Shown here piece after piece: positions 51,453 to 59,528 of a stretch of 64,000 bases of DNA. Location: positions 496,001-560,000 of the forward strand of contig NZ_CP023689.1 in NCBI RefSeq assembly GCF_008704715.1, given 5' to 3'. Position numbers and translations under genes: made by a program. This DNA comes from Streptomyces chartreusis (GTDB lineage: Bacteria; Actinomycetota; Actinomycetes; Streptomycetales; Streptomycetaceae). Under the pieces are notes generated by a model. It was not told the DNA's origin. It saw only the letters and a list, made by a program, of their open reading frames with translations, and ran no database searches. Positions within the stretch are counted from its first letter, which is position 1. Each line of letters begins with the position of its first letter.

Positions 51453-53084
51453 CTACGCGGTGGGGATCTTGACGGGTGGGGTGAAGGGGTTCTTCATCGG
51501 GCCGAGCGCGGTGAGGTCGACCTCGACGAGGGTGGGCCCGTCGGAGGCTAGGGCCGCCTCCAGGACCGGCGCGGCCTCTTCCGGGGCTGCGATGCGGGCG
51601 TACGGCAGGGCGCAGGCGGCGGCGAGCGGGCCGAAGTCGGGGGTGAACAGGTCGACGCCGGAGCGGCGTTCGCCGTACTTGTCCTGCATGTTGCGCAGGA
51701 CGCCGTAGCCGCCGTCGTTGAAGACGATCAGGGTGAGGCGGGGGCGTTCCTGGGCGACGGTGAGGAGTTCACCGAAGTGGACGGCGAGGCCGCCGTCGCC
51801 GGCGATCACCACGGTCGGCTCGTCGGGGCGGGCCAGCGCGGCGCCGATGCCCATGCCCAGGCCCTGGCCGATGCCGCCGCCGCGCGGGAAGACGTTGGCG
51901 CGCGGGTCGTGGATCGGCAGGAGCCGGTTGCCCCAGGACGACGACGGGATGGTGACGTCACGGGCGACCACGGCGCCGCGCGGCAGGGCCGCGGCGAGGG
52001 CGTCGCACAGGGCGGCCTGCGGTCCGATGTCGTCGTGGAGTGCGGCCCGGACCTCGTCGCGTACGGCGGTGACCCGGGCCGACCAGTCGGCGTCGGCGCG
52101 GGCGGCGGCCCCGGTCAGCGCGGGCAGGACGGCGGCGGCCTCGGCGTGCAGGGCGTGGCGCGCGGGGTAGACCCGGCCGAGCGCCGCGGCGTCCGCGTCG
52201 ATCTGGATATGGGCGTCGGGGAGCTTCAGGTTGTAGTCGGCGGTCTCGTTGGAGCGGAAGTGGGTGCCGATCGTGACGAGGAGGTCGGCGTCGGCGAGCA
52301 GGGCGCGCACGGCGGGGTTGGTCGCGAAGTTGCCGATCACGAGGGGGTGGTCCTCCGGGACCGAGCCGCGCCCGGAGTTGGAGCTGAGCAGTCCGGCACC
52401 GGTGGCCTCCAGCAGTGCGGCGAGCTCCGGGCGGGCGTGGCGGGCGCCGCCGCCGGCCCAGATGAGCGGGCGACGGGACTTTGCCAGCAGCGCCTGTGCA
52501 GCGGCGAGTTCGGCCGCGTCCGGGGAGGGAGCCTCGCCGGAGCCGGAGGGGACGGCCTCGCCCGCGTCCTCCTGAGCCGCGTACTGGAGGTCGATCGGCC
52601 ACTCGACGCTGGCGGGCCCGCCCGGGGTCGCGAGTGCCGCCGCGCTCGCCTCGCGCAGGACGCGCCCGGCGTCACGGGCGGAGGTGACGGTGGCCGCGTA
52701 CGTCGACACGGCGCTGAGCATGCCGAGTTGGTCCTTGGTCTCGTGGATGAAGCCGCGCCCACTGCCCAGGTACTGCGACTCGACCTGCCCGGTGACGTGC
52801 AGGACCGCGGTCCCGGCGGACAGGGCCTCGATCAGCGAACCGGCCGCGTTGCCCGCACCGGTGCCGGTGGAGGTGAGGGCGCAGCCGATGGATCCGCGTG
52901 CGCGGCCGTGGCCGTCGGCGGCGTTGACGGCGGTGGCCTCGTGCCGGACGGGGACGAAGCGCAGGTGGCGGTCGACAGCCTCGACCAGGGGCAGGTTGTG
53001 CACGGAAACGATGCCGAAGACGGTGTCGATGCCGAGGGATTCGAGGTGGGCCACGAGGAGCTCGCCCCCGTTGTCGTACTGCAT
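51453..53084 (-). CDS. ThDP-dependent enzyme, benzoylformate decarboxylase/acetolactate synthase-like
   Basis: Thiamine-diphosphate enzyme of 543 residues with the usual three domains. Catalytic Glu49 is in VRHEATAVNAADGHGRARG; the ThDP motif is VIAGDGGLAVHFGELLTVAQ followed by FNDGGYG. It resembles benzoylformate decarboxylase-like and other 2-ketoacid decarboxylases rather than true acetolactate synthase, since no regulatory subunit is present. A 2-ketoacid to aldehyde step feeding the operon's ALDH would fit. ATG 53084, 12 bp after the SDR stop. Confidence 0.88.
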   Translation of the reverse strand: MQYDNGGELLVAHLESLGIDTVFGIVSVHNLPLVEAVDRHLRFVPVRHEATAVNAADGHGRARGSIGCALTSTGTGAGNAAGSLIEALSAGTAVLHVTGQVESQYLGSGRGFIHETKDQLGMLSAVSTYAATVTSARDAGRVLREASAAALATPGGPASVEWPIDLQYAAQEDAGEAVPSGSGEAPSPDAAELAAAQALLAKSRRPLIWAGGGARHARPELAALLEATGAGLLSSNSGRGSVPEDHPLVIGNFATNPAVRALLADADLLVTIGTHFRSNETADYNLKLPDAHIQIDADAAALGRVYPARHALHAEAAAVLPALTGAAARADADWSARVTAVRDEVRAALHDDIGPQAALCDALAAALPRGAVVARDVTIPSSSWGNRLLPIHDPRANVFPRGGGIGQGLGMGIGAALARPDEPTVVIAGDGGLAVHFGELLTVAQERPRLTLIVFNDGGYGVLRNMQDKYGERRSGVDLFTPDFGPLAAACALPYARIAAPEEAAPVLEAALASDGPTLVEVDLTALGPMKNPFTPPVKIPTA

Positions 53085-53095
53085 GGGCAGACTCC

Positions 53096-53887
53096 TCAGA
53101 GGATGCCGCGGCCGACTCCGCCGCAGACGTCGATGCTGGTTCCGGTGATGTAGGAGGCGCGCGGCGAGAGCAGCGCGACGATCGCGTACGCGACCTCCTC
53201 GGCACGTCCGAGCCGGCCGAGCGCGATACCGCGGTCGGCGGCGAGTTCGGCCTGCCACTCCTCGTAGGTGAGGCCGCTGTCCGCGGCGGCGTGGCGGCGG
53301 GTCCACTGGCCGGTGTCGACGAGGCCGAGGCACACGGAGTTGACGCGGATGCCCTCGGCGGCGAGTTCGGTGGCGAGGGACTTGGAGAGGTTGAGGATGC
53401 CGGCGCGGGCTGCGCTGGTGGTGATGAGGCGGGTCTCGGGCTGTTTGGCGAGGACCGCGTTGACGTTGACGACGGCGGCGGCGTCCGAGGCACGGAGGTG
53501 AGGTCGGGCCGCGGACAGCGGGTTGAGGACCCCGGCGAACTTCAGCTCCAGTTCGTCGCGCCAGTCCTCGGCGGTGGTCTCGTCCAGGCGCTTCATCCGG
53601 GACTGGCCCGCGTTGTTGACCAGACCGTCGAGCCGGCCGCCGAAGTGCCGCGCGGCTTGGTCCGTGAAGTGCCGTACGGCGTCCGGGTCGCGGACGTCGC
53701 AGGTGCCGGTGAACAGCCGGTCGGGTCCGGTGCCCAGGCGGGCGGCGGCCTTGGCGAGCCGTTCCGGGTCGCGTCCGCAGGTGGCGACGCGGGCGCCATC
53801 GTCGAGCAGGGCTCGGACCGTGGCCAGGCCGACGCCCGAACTGCCGCCGGTGACCAGGACGGTGCGGCCGGCGAGGCCGAGATCCAT
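53096..53887 (-). CDS. SDR-fold protein lacking the catalytic Tyr/Lys
   Basis: Short-chain dehydrogenase-like protein of 263 residues, ATG 53887 after AAGGAG. The cofactor motif TGGSSGVGLAT and NNAG are intact. At the active site the usual YxxxK is TSAAR (ITTSAARAGILNLSKSLA), so Tyr is Thr and Lys is Arg, and the catalytic Ser region reads VNVNAVLAK. It may bind NAD(H) without normal SDR catalysis, or use another chemistry such as a lyase or isomerase. It is in the operon between the second SDR and the ThDP enzyme. Confidence 0.88.
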   Translation of the reverse strand: MDLGLAGRTVLVTGGSSGVGLATVRALLDDGARVATCGRDPERLAKAAARLGTGPDRLFTGTCDVRDPDAVRHFTDQAARHFGGRLDGLVNNAGQSRMKRLDETTAEDWRDELELKFAGVLNPLSAARPHLRASDAAAVVNVNAVLAKQPETRLITTSAARAGILNLSKSLATELAAEGIRVNSVCLGLVDTGQWTRRHAAADSGLTYEEWQAELAADRGIALGRLGRAEEVAYAIVALLSPRASYITGTSIDVCGGVGRGIL

Positions 53888-53913
53888 GACGTACTCCTTG
53901 CAGATGGGGTGGT

Positions 53914-54648
53914 TCAGTGCATGGTGAAGCCGCCGTTGACGGCGATCACTTGGCCGGTGAGGTAGCGGGACTCCGCGCCGAGCAGGAAGGACACGAGGCC
54001 GGTGAGGTCGTCGGGCTGCTGCGGCCGGGAGATGGCACGGCGCTCGGCGTAGAGGGCGTGCCGCTCGGGCGGGACGCTCTCGGTGGCCTCGACCTCGGTG
54101 AGGCCGGGGGCGAGGGCGTTGACGGTGATGCCCCGCTCCCCCAGTTCGCGGGCCATGGCCCGGGTGAGGGAGATGACCGCGCCCTTGGAGGCGATGTAGT
54201 GGGCGAGGCGCGGTGAGCCGTGAAGGGCCGCGTCCGAGGCGATGTTGACGATCCGGCCGGGCCCCGTCATCAGCGGGAGCAGATGCTTGGCGACGAGCCA
54301 GGGGCCGCGTGCGTTGACCGCCATGAGCCGGTCCCAGGTCTCGACGTCGATGTCCTGGAACTCCTTGCCGCCCACGCCGTTGGCGAGCGCCGCGTTGTTG
54401 ACCAGGCCGTAGACCGGGCCGGCGACGGCCAGCCGGTCCGCGAGCGCGGCGACCGAGGCCGGGTCGGCGACGTCGAGAGGCATGAACTCGGCCCGGCCGC
54501 CGTCCTGTTGGATCCGCTCGGCCGTGCGCTCGCCCCACTCCTGGTTGAGCTCGGCGACCACGACCCGGTATCCGTCGGCTGCCGCCCGGCAGGCCATGGC
54601 CTCCCCCAGGCCACGGCCCGCCCCGGTCACCACGACCTGGTCAGTCAC
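53914..54648 (-). CDS. SDR-family oxidoreductase
   Basis: Classical SDR of 244 residues with intact motifs: TGAGRGLGEAMA, NNAAL, catalytic Ser in NIASDAALHG and HYIASKGAVISLTRAMA with Tyr and Lys. It ends SRYLTGQVIAVNGGF. It may dehydrogenate a diol or hydroxy-acid intermediate. The GTG at 54648 overlaps the cupin gene end by 8 bp, so the two are coupled. Confidence 0.88.
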   Translation of the reverse strand: MTDQVVVTGAGRGLGEAMACRAAADGYRVVVAELNQEWGERTAERIQQDGGRAEFMPLDVADPASVAALADRLAVAGPVYGLVNNAALANGVGGKEFQDIDVETWDRLMAVNARGPWLVAKHLLPLMTGPGRIVNIASDAALHGSPRLAHYIASKGAVISLTRAMARELGERGITVNALAPGLTEVEATESVPPERHALYAERRAISRPQQPDDLTGLVSFLLGAESRYLTGQVIAVNGGFTMH

Positions 54649-55162
54649 GGGTGACGCCGTACAGCGGCGAGTACTCGGGGTACGTCGGCACCTGCGGCTT
54701 CTGCGTGCCGATGATCACGCAGAACAGCGCGTCGGTGTCGCCTTCGTTCTTCAGGGAGCGGGTGACGCCTGCGGGCACCACGATCATGTCGCGGTAGCCG
54801 AGGGTGCGGTACTCGACCTCGTCGGGGCCGCGGTGGATGCCGACGCGGACCTGGCCCTCCAGGACGAAGAAGGCTTCCTCGACGTCGTGGTGGGTGTGGG
54901 CCGGGCCCTCGGCGCCGGGCGGCAGCAGCATGTTGGAGAAGGTGAAGCCGCCGGAGGGCAGGATCCGGTTGTCGTACTCGTGGTTGCCGGTGGCGCCGGA
55001 GCCGACGTAGCGGATCTGCGCGCGCTTGAACTGCGGGCCGGCCTTCTCCTGGAAGGACAGGGTGCCCCAGTCGGGGTCGCGGGTGTCCTGGGTGGCGATC
55101 AGGGAGTCGGTGTACTTGGCGAGGGCGCCGTCGTTGTCGTACTCGGTGGTGGTCAGCGGCAT
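54641..55162 (-). CDS. Cupin domain protein
   Basis: Single-domain cupin of 173 residues. The metal-site motifs are GPAHTHHDVEEAFFVLEGQV (His-x-His...Glu) and, in the second motif, MIVVPAGVTRSLKNEGD, where the usual second His is Arg. It may be a metal-dependent dioxygenase or an isomerase acting on an aromatic intermediate. It lies 15 bp after the hydrolase gene start unit in the operon and upstream-coupled to the SDR gene. Confidence 0.85.
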   Translation of the reverse strand: MPLTTTEYDNDGALAKYTDSLIATQDTRDPDWGTLSFQEKAGPQFKRAQIRYVGSGATGNHEYDNRILPSGGFTFSNMLLPPGAEGPAHTHHDVEEAFFVLEGQVRVGIHRGPDEVEYRTLGYRDMIVVPAGVTRSLKNEGDTDALFCVIIGTQKPQVPTYPEYSPLYGVTRD

Positions 55163-55177
55163 GGGATTCAGGCCTTC

Positions 55178-55966
55178 CTAGCGGTGGGTGACGATGTGCA
55201 GATGGGAGCCGAGCCAGGCGTTGACGTGCTCGGGCTGCTCCTGGTTGGCCAGGTGACCGGCGTCCTTGACGATCACGTAGGCGGTCCGGTGCAGACCGCC
55301 GGCCAGGACCTGTGAGGCGTCGGGACCGGTGATCCGGTCCTGGTCGCCGCACAGGACGAGGGTGGGCGCGGTGACTTGGCGCAGTTCGCCGCGCAGGTCG
55401 GTGGCGGCCATGGCGTCGGCGGCGTGCCCGTAGCCGGGCAGACGGACGGCGGCCGCCATGGTGGCGGTGACGCGTTCGACGAGGTCGGCGGGCGCGCCGG
55501 CGGACAGCAGGCGGGGGCCGCGGGCGGCGGCGAAGGCTTCCGGGCCGAGCCGGGCGAGCTCGCCGGCGCGGTCCCGCATCGCGGTCGCCTTGTCCGGGTC
55601 GGTGCCGGAGCCGGGCGTGGAGGCGACGACCATCAGCGACTCGACGAGGTCCGGGTGGCGGGTGGCCAGCCGCAGCGCGATCACGCCGCCCCAGGAGACG
55701 CCGAGGACATGGGCGCTGCCGCCGCGGGCCCGGATCACGTCCGCCGCGAGGTCGGCGTAGTCGTCCATCGTCAACGGGCCCGTCGGGTCGGCCGACCTGG
55801 CGTACCCGGGCGCGTCCCAGGCGAGCATGCGGTACGACCCGCCGAGCGCCGCGAACTGCGGTGCGAAGGCCGCCGAGGACGAGCCGATGCCGTGCAGGCA
55901 CAGGACGAGCGGGCCGCTGTCGCCGGCCTCTTCGAGGTGCAGCCCCGCCGGATCGTAGGCCGTCAC
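55178..55966 (-). CDS. Alpha/beta-fold hydrolase (possible meta-cleavage product hydrolase)
   Basis: Hydrolase of 262 residues. Oxyanion motif LCLHGIGSSSAAF, nucleophile Ser in LGVSWGGVIAL, acid in LVLCGDQDRITGP and His in KDAGHLANQEQPEHV form the triad. It resembles MhpC/BphD and enol-lactonase-type enzymes. With the extradiol dioxygenase in the same operon, C-C bond hydrolysis of the ring-fission product is a reasonable inference. The GTG at 55966 overlaps the preceding gene by 4 bp. Confidence 0.88.
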   Translation of the reverse strand: MTAYDPAGLHLEEAGDSGPLVLCLHGIGSSSAAFAPQFAALGGSYRMLAWDAPGYARSADPTGPLTMDDYADLAADVIRARGGSAHVLGVSWGGVIALRLATRHPDLVESLMVVASTPGSGTDPDKATAMRDRAGELARLGPEAFAAARGPRLLSAGAPADLVERVTATMAAAVRLPGYGHAADAMAATDLRGELRQVTAPTLVLCGDQDRITGPDASQVLAGGLHRTAYVIVKDAGHLANQEQPEHVNAWLGSHLHIVTHR

Positions 55967-56766
55967 AGGATCTGTCCGGTCCGGCCGGCGAGGGCGGCGA
56001 GCGACCGCAGCACCGCGTACGGGACGACCTGGCTGGTGGCCGGGTTGGCGGTGTCGGGCAGGTGCCGCACCTCGAAGCGGTAGCTGCCGTGCGCCCCGCT
56101 CGCCTCGACGACGTGGGAGGTGTGCCGGGCGGCGGGGTCGGCGACGACACTGACCCGTACCGCGTCGGAGTCGCCGACGGCGAGCGCCACGGACGCGGCG
56201 ACGTTGGTGGACTTCGGGAACTTCACGGGTACGTCCCGCGCGGTGCCGGCCATCACCTCGACCGGCGCGGTGGCCGACCGCATCCGGCCGAGCAACTCCT
56301 CGTCCATCCAGGGCTGTTCGAGGGTGGACGGCAGTTTGGTGGTGGTCAGGCGCACGTCGTCCAGCGGGCCCATGGCGCGTGCGGCCTGGAGCAGGTCGAG
56401 TCCGCCGACCGCGCCGCCGGTGAAGTACACACGGCCGGGACCGGCGTTGAGGAGTTCCTTCGCAAGCCGCTCGTCCGTGAGCGCCCCGGTGGAGGCGACG
56501 AGCAGGTCGGTGCCGGAGGCGAGGATCGTCGTACCCCACTCGCGTACGACGCCCTGTCCGGCGGCCTCGATGATCAGGTCGCAGGTTTCCAGGGCCTGTT
56601 CGAGGGTGCGTTGGGGGGCCGGGACCGAGTCGCCGAGCGGTCGGTTGTCGACCACGCAGACCAGCTCGGCGCCGGGTATCTCGCCGGCGGCGAGGGCGCC
56701 GCCGACGACGCGGCCGATGGCGCCCCAGCCGATGAGGCCGACGCGGCGCGGTGCGGTGCTGCTCAT
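55963..56766 (-). CDS. Aspartate-dehydrogenase-like (NadX/DUF108) protein
   Basis: Oxidoreductase of 267 residues. The N-terminal Rossmann motif is VGLIGWGAIGRVV; the DUF108 domain has KFPKSTNVAASVALAV, and TANPATSQVVPYAVL, matching the NPxTS signature of L-aspartate dehydrogenases. NAD biosynthesis neighbours (nadA, nadC) are absent, and it lies between dioxygenase and hydrolase genes. It may act on an amino- or semialdehyde intermediate instead. It overlaps the VOC gene stop by 4 bp. Confidence 0.88.
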   Translation of the reverse strand: MSSTAPRRVGLIGWGAIGRVVGGALAAGEIPGAELVCVVDNRPLGDSVPAPQRTLEQALETCDLIIEAAGQGVVREWGTTILASGTDLLVASTGALTDERLAKELLNAGPGRVYFTGGAVGGLDLLQAARAMGPLDDVRLTTTKLPSTLEQPWMDEELLGRMRSATAPVEVMAGTARDVPVKFPKSTNVAASVALAVGDSDAVRVSVVADPAARHTSHVVEASGAHGSYRFEVRHLPDTANPATSQVVPYAVLRSLAALAGRTGQIL

Positions 56767-57719
56767 GCGGGGACTCCTTCGGCGGGCTGGGCGGCTTCGA
56801 CGTCGACGGGCGGGACGACGGGGCTGCCGTCGGGCGTGCCCGCCATGTGGGCGCGGATCTGTTTCGAGGGCGGCCCTGCGGTGCCCCAGACGTCGGAGAG
56901 TTCGGGGGTGCGGCGCCACACCTTGCAGATCCAGGCGTCCTCGACGACCTGGGCGACCTCGGAGGTGTACTCGCAGACGAGGCCGGTGGGGTCGGTGAAG
57001 TAGGAGAAGGTGTTGTTGCCCGGCCCGTGCCGTCCGGGGCCCCACTCGGGGGTGACGCCGTGGTGGCGGAGCCGGCCGAGACCGCGCATGAAGTGGTCGA
57101 CCGAGGTCATCTCGTAGGCCACGTGGTTGAGCGACACCCAGGGCGCCTGGTTGAAGGCGATGCAGTGGTGGTCGGCGTTGCAGCGCAGGAACGCCATCTG
57201 GTGCTCGGACCAGTCCGAGACGCGCATGCCGAGGACGTCCCGGTAGAAGGCGACCGAGGCGTCGATGTCGGGTGTGTTGAGGACGGCGTGGGTGACACCG
57301 ACCGGCACTGCGGCGTCGCGTCCGCGGGCGGTGACGGCCCAGGTGTCGGCGGAGAGTTCGACGAGCCGTCCGTCCAGGTCGTGGAAGCGCAGGCCGTAGC
57401 CGCCGCCGACCTGGTCGAGGGGGCCGGGTCCGGTGACGGGGGTGATGCCGCGGGCCCGGAGCCGTCGTGCGGCCTCGTCGATCTCGGCGGGCGTGGCCAC
57501 GGCGAAGGCGAGGCGTCCCAGGCCGATGCGGTCGGCGCGGGTGAGCTGGAGGGCGTGGTGCTCCTCGCCGGTGCCGCGCAGCCAGCTCGTGCCGGCCTCG
57601 GCCTCGACGACCTCCAGCCCCCAGACCTCCTCGTAGAAGTCGGTGGCCTGCGTGAACTCGGGGGTGAGCAGTTCGACGGAGCGCAGTGCGCGCAGCCGGG
57701 CTATCGGGGGGTGGTTCAT
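56763..57719 (-). CDS. Type I extradiol ring-cleavage dioxygenase (VOC family)
   Basis: Two-domain dioxygenase of 318 residues. In the C-terminal domain the iron ligands are His144 (GVTHAVL), His199 (SLNHVAY) and Glu250 (LVCEYTS). Catalytic His231 and Tyr240 lie 19 and 10 residues before the Glu ligand, as in catechol 2,3-dioxygenase, and a His at 184 takes the third catalytic place. It should open a catechol-type ring next to the hydroxyls. It is the second gene of the operon, 22 bp after ALDH. Confidence 0.92.
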   Translation of the reverse strand: MNHPPIARLRALRSVELLTPEFTQATDFYEEVWGLEVVEAEAGTSWLRGTGEEHHALQLTRADRIGLGRLAFAVATPAEIDEAARRLRARGITPVTGPGPLDQVGGGYGLRFHDLDGRLVELSADTWAVTARGRDAAVPVGVTHAVLNTPDIDASVAFYRDVLGMRVSDWSEHQMAFLRCNADHHCIAFNQAPWVSLNHVAYEMTSVDHFMRGLGRLRHHGVTPEWGPGRHGPGNNTFSYFTDPTGLVCEYTSEVAQVVEDAWICKVWRRTPELSDVWGTAGPPSKQIRAHMAGTPDGSPVVPPVDVEAAQPAEGVPA

Positions 57720-57741
57720 GGTGTGGTCTCCCGGTTGCGGG

Positions 57742-59229
57742 TCAGCCGGCCCAGGGCAGGGGTGTCGTGTCGGTGCCCCAGTACAGGGACTTCTGCCGCT
57801 GGTAGGAGCGGATGAGGTCGCGGCCCTTCTCGGTGCCGAGGCCGCTGTCCTTCATCGCGCCGAAGGGGGTGGAGATGGAGAACTGCTTGTAGGTGTTGAT
57901 CCAGACGGTCCCGGCGTCGATGCGCCGGGCGAGCCGCCAGGCGGCGTGTGCGTCGCGGGTCCAGATGCCGCAGGCGAGCCCGTAGACGCTGTCGTTGGCC
58001 TGCCGGACCAAGTCGTCCTCGTCGTCGTAGGGCAGGGCGACCAGGACGGGGCCGAAGATCTCCTCCTGGCAGGTGCGTGCCGTGTTCGGCAGGCCGTCGA
58101 TGACGGTCGGCAGGTAGTAGGCGCCGGCCGCGTACCGCTCGCCGTCGGGGATCGCGCCGCCGCACAGCACTCGGCCGCCCTCGGTGCGCGCGAGGTCCAC
58201 GTACTCGGCGACGGCGTCGCGGTGCCGGTGGTGGACGAGCGGGGCGACCTGGGTGTCCGGGTCGGTGCCCGGCCCCACGCGCAGCTTGCGCACGCGCTCG
58301 ACGAGCTCGCCGACGAAGGAGTCGTACAGCGACCGGTGCACGAAGAGCCGGGAGCCGGCGATGCAGGACTGGCCGCTGGAGGAGAAGACCCCGAACATCA
58401 CGCCCGCGAGGGCCTGCTCGACGTCGGCGTCCTCGCGGACGATCGTCGGCGACTTGCCGCCGAGTTCGAGGGAGGCCGGGACGAGCTTGTCGGCGGCGGT
58501 GCGGGCGATGGCACGGCCGGTGGTGGTGCCGCCGGTGAAGCCGATGCGCTTCACGAGCGGGTGGGTGACGATCGCGTCCCCGACGACACGGCCCTTGCCC
58601 GGCAGCACGGACAGCAGCGCGGTCGGCAGTTCCTCCTCGGCGAGCACCTGGTGGACCAGGCGTCCGAAGGCGAGGGAGACGAGCGGGGTCCACTCGGCGG
58701 GCTTGAGCAGGACCGCGTTGCCGCCCGCGAGGGCCGGGGCGACCTTCTGGGCGTCCGAGGCGATCGGTGAGTTCCACGGGTTGATCGCGCCGACGACGCC
58801 GATCGGCTCGTGCACGCTCATCGTGACGTACGGCCCCCGGGACGGGGTGATCGAGTCCTCGGCGGTCTCCAGCGCGGCCGCCGTGTAGCGGAAGGTGCCG
58901 GCGGCGCTGAGGGCGAGGGCGCGGGTCTCGGTGCGGGTCTTGCCGGTGTCGGCGGTCTGGAGGGCTGACAGCTCGGCGGCGTGCTCCTCGATCAGGTCGC
59001 CGATCCGGTGCAGGACGCGGGCGCGCCGGTGCGGGAGCAGGTCCCGCCAGGCCGGTGTCGCCACGGCCTCGGCGGCGGCGTGGGCCGCCTCGTCGACATC
59101 GGCGGGCGAGGCGGCGTGGACGGTGGTGATCGGGCGGCCGTCGGCCGGGTCCACGGTCACGATCGGCGTTCCCGTGCCGCGCCTGAAGCACCCCCCGATG
59201 AGGATCTCGTCGACCGGTGTGCGCGACAT
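57742..59229 (-). CDS. NAD(P)-dependent aldehyde dehydrogenase
   Basis: ALDH of 495 residues. Motifs are INPWNSPIASDAQKVAPALA, GFTGGTTTGRAIA, general base Glu in LELGGKSP and nucleophile Cys in SSSGQSCIAGSRLF, with EEIFGPVL near the C-terminus. It is the first gene of the catabolic operon. It could oxidise a muconic semialdehyde or the aldehyde from the ThDP enzyme. ATG 59229 follows GGAGG by 8 bases. Confidence 0.93.
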   Translation of the reverse strand: MSRTPVDEILIGGCFRRGTGTPIVTVDPADGRPITTVHAASPADVDEAAHAAAEAVATPAWRDLLPHRRARVLHRIGDLIEEHAAELSALQTADTGKTRTETRALALSAAGTFRYTAAALETAEDSITPSRGPYVTMSVHEPIGVVGAINPWNSPIASDAQKVAPALAGGNAVLLKPAEWTPLVSLAFGRLVHQVLAEEELPTALLSVLPGKGRVVGDAIVTHPLVKRIGFTGGTTTGRAIARTAADKLVPASLELGGKSPTIVREDADVEQALAGVMFGVFSSSGQSCIAGSRLFVHRSLYDSFVGELVERVRKLRVGPGTDPDTQVAPLVHHRHRDAVAEYVDLARTEGGRVLCGGAIPDGERYAAGAYYLPTVIDGLPNTARTCQEEIFGPVLVALPYDDEDDLVRQANDSVYGLACGIWTRDAHAAWRLARRIDAGTVWINTYKQFSISTPFGAMKDSGLGTEKGRDLIRSYQRQKSLYWGTDTTPLPWAG

Positions 59230-59269
59230 GGCAGAACCTCCGTTGGGCATGTATCGAAGTCCTGAACAT

Positions 59270-59309
59270 CTAAGGGCTTAACTATTTTGGCCGCAAGGGG
59301 ACCTGGCAA
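59270..59309 (-). promoter_or_regulatory. Catabolic operon promoter with MarR-type site 2
   Basis: On the minus strand TTGCCA (59304-59309) and AATAGT (59281-59286) are 17 bp apart. The site CTAAGGGCTTAACTATTTTG (from 59270) overlaps the -10 and start region, ideal for repression. The leader to the ALDH ATG is about 45 bases. Confidence 0.65.
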
Positions 59310-59338
59310 AGTTTTTTCATCGACGTAGGGGTGAACCC

Positions 59339-59396
59339 TTGACGACCTGCTTCACAGACGGGATAAAACTTGAGCGCTGAGAGATTTAGCGCTTAG
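59339..59396 (+). promoter_or_regulatory. Importer promoter with MarR-type site 3
   Basis: TTGACG (59339-59344) and GATAAA (59362-59367) are 17 bp apart. Site 3 at 59377-59396 reads CTAAGCGCTAAATCTCTCAG on the minus strand and lies right after the predicted start. Two AGCGCT cores occur within it and just before it. Confidence 0.65.
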
Positions 59397-59528
59397 CCAG
59401 CTGGCCTCGTCCCCACCTCTGTCGCCGCCCCGGTGCACGGCTGTCGCCGTCGCCGGGCCGGCCCGAACCCACCCGTGCGTATCCTGTGCCTTTCACAGCA
59501 CCAGTGCGCGGGTCCGGAGGACCCCTCC

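Noticed and set aside
52900..53084. ThDP enzyme as a biosynthetic acetolactate synthase (IlvB)
   Set aside because: No IlvN partner or branched-chain genes nearby, and the gene is inside a catabolic operon; benzoylformate-decarboxylase-like function fits better.
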